Assembly: GCA_033961575.1 (NCBI GenBank)
Contig: CM066728.1
Location: 31,000,352 to 31,064,351, forward strand
Source of the DNA: Aselliscus stoliczkanus
Lineage: Eukaryota > Chordata > Mammalia > Chiroptera > Hipposideridae
Reading direction: 5' to 3'
Length of the DNA: 64,000 nucleotides
This document shows, in pieces, positions 58,381-64,000 of the stretch. The number at the start of each line of letters is the position of its first letter. Within the stretch, counting starts at the first letter, position 1. The translations under genes and the position numbers were made by a program. The notes under the pieces were generated by a model. It did no database searches. It saw nothing but the letters and a program-made list of their open reading frames with translations, and was not told where the DNA came from.

Positions 58381-58391
58381 AATAAATAGTA

Positions 58392-58770
58392 GGACCAGCC
58401 TAGTGGTTCAGTTGGTTAAGAGCATGGGCTCTAAGCCTCAGGGTTGCTGGTTCGATTCCCATATGGACCAATGAGCTGAACCCGAGCTGAGCTGCTGCTG
58501 AGCTGCCAAAAGGCGGCAGGATGGCTCAGCTGGTGAGAGCACGTGCTCCTAACAACAAGGTTGCCAGTTCAACTCCCACATGGAATGGTGGGCTATATCC
58601 ATCCTCAACTAAGATTGAAAACATGGCACTTTGAGCTGAGCGGCCACAAGCTGCCACTGGCAGCCGGATGGCGACTAGACTTGGAGCTGAGCAAGCTGCA
58701 CCTTCCACAACTAAGATTGAAGGACAACAACTTGGCTATTCCCCTTCCCCAATTGCCCCCTCACCCAAAT
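58392..58770 (+). mobile_element. Dimeric VES-type SINE
   Basis: Two tRNA-like monomers in tandem. The first has 'ggttcagttggttaagagca' and a perfect box B 'ggttcgattcc'; the second starts 'ggatggctcagctggtgaga' with 'ggttgccagttcaactcc'. A tail follows with 'gccgg atggcgactagac', 'cacaactaagattgaaggac', 'ttggctattccccttcccca'. A perfect 11 bp duplication 'aataaatagta' flanks it (58381-58391 and 58771-58781). The tail shares its last ~60 bp with the Rhin-headed composites at 43.5 and 51.1 kb. Reading frames across it are chance. Confidence 0.9.
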
Positions 58771-58781
58771 AATAAATAGTA

Positions 58782-59479
58782 AATTTTACATTAGTATTTA
58801 AAAATTGGGAAAAAAAGTTTCAATTTTTGTCTTTTGTTTGAAAAAAGAGTAGCAACCTTAGACCCGAATCAGCTGAACCTGTAGTAAGAGCCTACTTTCA
58901 GTGAAGCAGCCCTCTTTATTTCCCCAAATTTCCCACCTGGTCACTTTTTCCTTTTATTTCTATTGCCTGTCCCTATTTGTATTTGATATCTTGAGACATG
59001 CAAAATCATATCCTTATTGATGTATTACATCTTGAAGTAGAAAATAATTTTTCACCTCTATTTGATATATAATCTTTTTTTAATAGTTCTTGTTTAGAGG
59101 AAAGGGTAAATTAGCCACACTGAATTTTCTCAGTGGTCAATAACTACTAGCTGACATTATCAGAATGTATCCACCTAAACTGGAGACTTAGTACCTAGGT
59201 GGAAAGGACCTCGGTTCCATAGCCTTCCCAAAACTTATAAAGAAAGAAAAAAAACATACATTTAATCAACCAACAAGCAGAATGGTGTGCTTTTCTCACG
59301 GTAGAGATGGGCATACATTTCCCTTGTAACACTGCTACTTAATTACTCTGCTTGACAAAATTCCTGAGAATTTCTTTTACTTATTAAATGTAAGTTTATT
59401 TAAATCCTTAAAGACTGAAAACAAATAAGAATTTCCCATTTAAGGGTCAGATCTTCGCAAGAGGTAAAACATGTCTAGA
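58782..59479. other. AT-rich DNA, nothing recognised
   Basis: No repeats or genes that I can support. Confidence 0.35.
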
Positions 59480-60430
59480 GAAGTGAAAAGCCAGATGTAA
59501 AATGGACAATGGCCTGTACAGGAAAGCAGAGCTGTGAGGATCCATTTTACAGTCAGTGTCCCCCAGTTTTTCCTCTGGGGTGCAGCCGGACCCTGCTGCA
59601 ATGTCAAGGTCAGTTACAATTATAAATGGTCTACCTGGCTATGTCTCCTTTGAATGACATTGTGCCCCGCTGCTCTGATCGCTAACCCTATCCTGTCCAC
59701 TCCTAGCCTAATCCTAACTGCAGAGCACGTCCAGGGAGAGAAAGGCTGGCTTGGGTTTCCGTTCCAAGCTGCTGGCAATCTGAACCTCCTGTATTATCTT
59801 CTGAGATCATTTAAGAGAATCCAATCATAAAACAAATCAGTCATTGATGTTGCCAGAGGGCAGTAAAAACTTCACTTGCCTGATTCTAGGAGCACCCCAG
59901 GCAGTGTTCCATCAGGCAGGGGCAGGAGGGCAGGTGTGACAGAATCGCTAGCTAGAAGCTGCCTGGGATGCTCTAGCCAAAGTTCCCAAACAGGACCTTG
60001 TGCACCATTCCTGCCTCTGGCCCAATGCACCAATTAGGCACTGATAAAGAGCAAGCTGAGCAAATACAACAATGAGAGGGCTCCCTTGGGAAAGAGGTCA
60101 ATTCGAATGGATGCAAGCAAGCCCTGGAGCTGTTGAAGTCAAGAGCTCAGGTACACTCACAGCAAGGAATCCTGGAGGAAATGAGAGCTTGTTGAGTATG
60201 TATGAGGGCTGCCAAAAGTATGAGGGCATCAGGTTATTCAAAAAACTCCAGAGAACTGTTGCCTCTGCTTTACCAGAGGGCCAGGAATCATTGCGAAAAC
60301 CACCAATGATAGGAAGCACAGGACTCCGAGGTAATTTGTTAGGGGAGACAATGAAATCACAAATCATGCAATATGCATTTCACACCTCTGCTTATTTAAA
60401 AGAAAGTACAAAACGCGATAACTAGGAAAG
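59480..60430. promoter_or_regulatory. Candidate regulatory / conserved noncoding block
   Basis: A roughly 950 bp GC-richer, repeat-free island. It includes 'cctctggggtgcagccggac', 'ctggctatgtctcctttgaa', 'ttgatgttgccagagggcag' and 'ctaggagcaccccaggcagt'. A 117-codon frame (60072-60425, plus) and an 89-codon antisense frame overlap, neither with a known domain. I cannot tell an enhancer from an unrecognised exon or old repeat by eye. Confidence 0.35.
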
Positions 60431-61694
60431 TAATGCAATAGTGTTGATAATACGATTTGATGTATGTGTTATATCATTAATTTTTTAGCTGCTGTTAGAA
60501 TGAGATTTTTTTTTTCCTTTCTGTGTTCTGACAACATGGCTCACATCTCTGGACAAATACTATCACTTATCAGCCATAAAGATGAATATTTTAATATATC
60601 ATAAACAGTAATTCTAAGGCAAAATACTCCCATTTCCCCAGGTCCATAGATTTTTTCAAGCAATTATTCAGTTATCTGATGCTGATAGGAAACATAAAAT
60701 GTGCTGTACACCTAAAGAATGGATAAAAGAAAATATTAGGAAATCTCAAGGTGTTTTATAGCAAAACCAACTTTAAGTCAAACTTTCCTTTAGATAGTAA
60801 ACTGTTTAGAAAATTTTTTCTTACTTGGAATTTCTACAATTAATTTGGTTATTACTTAACATTTATAGAATACTTTAAAGTTTCGTAGTGTTTTAAAACC
60901 ACTGCTTAGTTTTTCTTTATAACATTCACAAAGGGCATAAGCAGTAAAATTCCTTATGGGGAACAGAACAGGAAATTCTCAACTGCCATTAGAAAAAATG
61001 TTTCGGTTGGTGAATAGAGTAAGAAAGTCAGCTGTTTATTTATTTTACTGATTTAATTTGGAGTAAATTCTGCCCAAGTTTATTTGAAATCAGCCGTGAT
61101 AATAATCTTCAATGGTTTAGTTAAGATTAATTATAACAAATCTTGGCAAGCAATTAGAGATTAATATAGGGGTCTTGAGATCCAATCTCAAGAGTTGGGA
61201 AGACGTAGGGAAGTCAGCAATACCAGAATAGGTCTGAAAGGCAGGCTCTGACAGACGAGAATTGAGTTAAAGTTCTCCAAATACCCACTTTCCTGAAGCC
61301 TTTACAGTTTAATGTCTTTTGGTATAGAAATATCATTTTCCTAGTCCAACCAAGATCTACCAAGCTTTAGAAAAAGCCCCATTTCCTCTGGTTCATCCCT
61401 CACTGGAAATGGAGAAGTTTGGTTACAAGCTACTTCTAAATTTAAAAAAAAAAAACAACATTGCTGCACGTTCCACAACTATTTGCTTTTCTCATAGAAG
61501 TGCTTTTTGCTTAGACCACATGACCTTAATTGAGCATTTTACTTTCCACTTCCAGTCTCAATTGGATTTCAATAGAATAGTTCCTAGATATCACCCACAG
61601 CATAGAGAGTTTTTAAAGAATGATTATAATGATAGAGAGAAGTTCAATAAATTTTGAACTCAATAAAAATCACAATGACATCATTAAAATACAA
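60431..61694. other. AT-rich DNA, nothing recognised
   Basis: No repeats or genes that I can support. Confidence 0.35.
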
Positions 61695-62000
61695 TTGATT
61701 TCAACATGCATTTAATGAGTCTCTACTATGTACTTAACACTGGGCAGTAGGTTGTTCATGTAACAAAAAGTAATTCTTGCTACCAGAAGACTGAATTATA
61801 ATATGGAAATAAAAGCACATTTTAAATATTCAATTAACTGAACAGTCAATATAAGGTAAAGGAAAATTATGTAGTGTAGACAGAATGAAGAGACAAGCCA
61901 ATGTGAAGGAAGAAGTATTCTAATGATAGAGACAGGACGTGGACTGAAACTTGAATAGGGAGTCTAAGAAGAGAAGGTAAGGAAAGCACATTCTCAATAA
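61695..62000 (-). mobile_element. L2 fragment, antisense
   Basis: 'caacatgcatttaatgagtc', 'tctactatgtacttaacact' and later 'ggactgaaacttgaataggg' follow antisense L2. Diverged. Confidence 0.65.
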
Positions 62001-63329
62001 AGGAAGCAACAATTTTTAAATTACATAATTAGAATGGCTTCTTCTTAGGTTAGTGATGGAAAATGCTTACACAGTGGAGCAAAGAAGATTATAGGGAAAT
62101 GTATCCTTCAGTCTCCAGTAAAGGATGTAATTGTTCCACACATGAATTTTGATCTGACTTGGAAATTGATTAAGAAAGAAAAGACAACGAACTAGGATGC
62201 CGGAGGTCAGTAATCTAACAGATAATAAAAACACAAATAGATCCACTAAGAAACAGAAATGGGATAATATGAAGAAGATGGTATGACAAAAGAATATTTT
62301 AAGACACAAGAGAAGAAAATCAAATTAGATTTTTTAAAAGTCCATTAAAGGTAAGCCTCTTAATAAATAAAGAGAAATAAAGACAAAGCTTATCATAATT
62401 CAGAAATTCTTATCATAGAACAAATCTGCCATCTCTCCATCTATTGTAGAACTGTATCCTTAAGCTTGAAGGGAACCAAAATCTGTCCATCCTGAAGCTG
62501 TTTTTTGGGAAATTGCTTTTAAACTGTTTATTAAGAAACAAAAGAATCAGAAAGAACCTTTGGTCCTTCCCCCCATTTCCTGCCCAAGAGATTCAGGTAG
62601 AAAAACCTGCTTTAGGAAGAGTGCTTGGTTTAATTTCCTTAAGAATCTTCACCCCAGAATTAGTCAGGAAGACTCCAAACCTGTTTGCTAGATACCCCCT
62701 ATGCCCCATTGTTTCTCAGCTGCCCAGCAACAGTTTTCCTGCCATGGATGTTCCCCTCTTCCTCAAGTATCTAAAAGTCACCCATTCTCAATTCTGAAAT
62801 CTAATACCCCATTACCTCCTTTCTCCTTTGTCCAAAAATGTCTTATTCACCCAATGCTACCTCACTGTCTTTGGAATTTTCATGCTTTTGAGAATTCCCC
62901 ATATGCATATATTAAAATATTGATTTTATCCTGTTAGTCTGTTTCTGTTCATTTATTAGCCCAGCTAGAAAAACTTAGAAGTTTGAATGGAAAGTGTTAA
63001 TTTTTTTTAGTCCCCACAAGCTCCTCCCTAAAATTTCTTTTCTTCTTGACCCTCTTCTTTTTTTTTAGCTACTCTCAAAACTCTTCCCTGGTTTTCCTTA
63101 TTTATTCACTGATCAGATCTTTTGAGCATATGCACTTTTATTAAAACAAATATGGGCCCCACATTTACTTTTCTGTTCTTGAACTCTCAGCTAAATGTTG
63201 TCAATATAGATGTTTCATCCCCCATATTTACTACTTCAAAAACAGATTTTCTTTGTTTCTCCCAAACCTCATTTAACCTCTCTGCCTCCAACTTCTCCCA
63301 TTTTTAATCTATATTTAAAACATATGTTT
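62001..63329. other. Single-copy DNA, nothing recognised
   Basis: Overlapping frames of 94 and 78 codons at 62.5-62.94 kb have no recognised domain. No repeat called. Confidence 0.35.
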
Positions 63330-63800
63330 GATTAAGTCACTTCACTGTTACAAACATGGATATATTTTTTTTCTTTTAGCTGTTGAACATATTTAAAAAC
63401 TTTATAGTATACCACCCAAGACTTCATTCTCGCTTTTCTTGTCTTTCTTTCCAGACACCATGCAACCCTAATTTCTTTCCATTTCCAGAATAGGACCTGT
63501 ACTTTCCAATATGGTGCCATGACTACACCTATTAGTTCATATGTAAAAATCTTGTTCACTTCTGTTCCCTTGAAAACTTTTCTTTGCTTTAAAAACAAGT
63601 TTCGAAGGCATCTTCTCCTCTGATCACTCACCCAGATTTAATCAGGAACTCCTCTAAATAACCACTATACTTACATATAATTTGTTCTACTGGCCATTCA
63701 CCCAGTGACCACTATGCTTACATGTTGTTCTACTGGAAGCTTATTAAACTACAAGATCACCGGTCCACCAGTTTCAGACACATAGATGCTCAATAATCTC
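63330..63800 (+). mobile_element. Probable L2 fragment, sense
   Basis: 'aggcatcttctcctctgatc', 'gaagcttattaaactacaag' and 'cagacacatagatgctcaat' are consistent with a diverged sense L2 3' region. It holds a short tandem duplication: 'ccactatacttacatataat' (63662) and 'ccactatgcttacatgttgt' (63708). Confidence 0.5.
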
Positions 63801-64000
63801 ATTAGAATTTAATTGTGATCATTCCAGTAAACTACAGAAAGATTATCACTTACTGACAGTAATTTCTAAAGTAAGGAATTAAAAATATGTATTTAGTTGT
63901 TTTATGTACCTATAGATTTCTTGCTTGTGAGATTCTTCCTACTCTTTCTATCACATACACTCTATAGAATGCCAGTCCATTAGTCTCACACACACAAATC

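Noticed and set aside
58526..58779. Opposite-strand 60- and 78-codon frames
   Set aside because: They lie wholly in the dimeric SINE.

Overview
The window is AT-rich mammalian nuclear DNA with no recognisable host protein-coding gene, tRNA, rRNA, CRISPR array or bacterial-type operon. It reads as an intergenic or deep intronic 'gene desert' built from layers of transposable elements. The SINEs point to a bat. Several copies of a tRNA-derived SINE carry a head reading 'gtggcgcrgtggttaagcgctggctt' in substance (described here as Rhin-1-like, known from horseshoe bats and relatives). A second set has VES-like heads ('ggctcagttggttaagagc') and a 3' tail ending in CCAATAAA. A Yinpterochiropteran bat (Rhinolophoidea) is my best inference; the assignment rests on remembered SINE families, not on a search.

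Layout. 1-15.6 kb: mostly single-copy AT-rich DNA with ancient L2, L1ME and hAT/MER fragments, two Rhin-like SINEs and a ~260 bp polypurine tract at 6.8-7.05 kb. 15.7-24.6 kb: a dense repeat cluster. An old L1 ORF2/3'UTR relic (about 17.96-23.78 kb) has been interrupted in turn by a 5'-inverted L1 with perfect 15 bp target duplications, a complete but dead mariner (1279 bp), two VES-like SINEs, a mariner-derived MITE, an antisense-sense L1 3' end and an internally deleted L1. A complete Tigger-like element with a SINE inside follows. 24.6-34 kb: L1 fragments, MIR, a VES SINE, a second mariner MITE, an unidentified GC-richer block (29.2-29.96 kb) and a candidate conserved regulatory block (32.5-33.25 kb). 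34-45 kb: tandem L1 3' ends, L2 and MIR fossils, a GC-rich solo LTR with tandem repeats, a hAT element with a perfect 8 bp target duplication, and the first long composite SINE. 45-64 kb: single-copy stretches, an L1 reverse-transcriptase relic, a second composite SINE, a HAL1 relic, an ERV1-like solo LTR, a dimeric VES-type SINE, a candidate regulatory block (59.5-60.4 kb) and L2 pieces.

Nothing here acts as a multi-gene system. The most informative signal is the SINE/LINE/DNA-transposon archaeology: two SINE lineages with different tRNA-like heads share a 3' tail, a short SINE ends inside box A of the second monomer of a longer dimeric form, and one mariner lineage is present both as a full-length copy and as ~80 bp MITEs. 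All open reading frames over 60 codons were judged fortuitous or transposon-derived. Repeat family names come from recalled consensus features, and boundaries marked approximate could shift by tens of bases.
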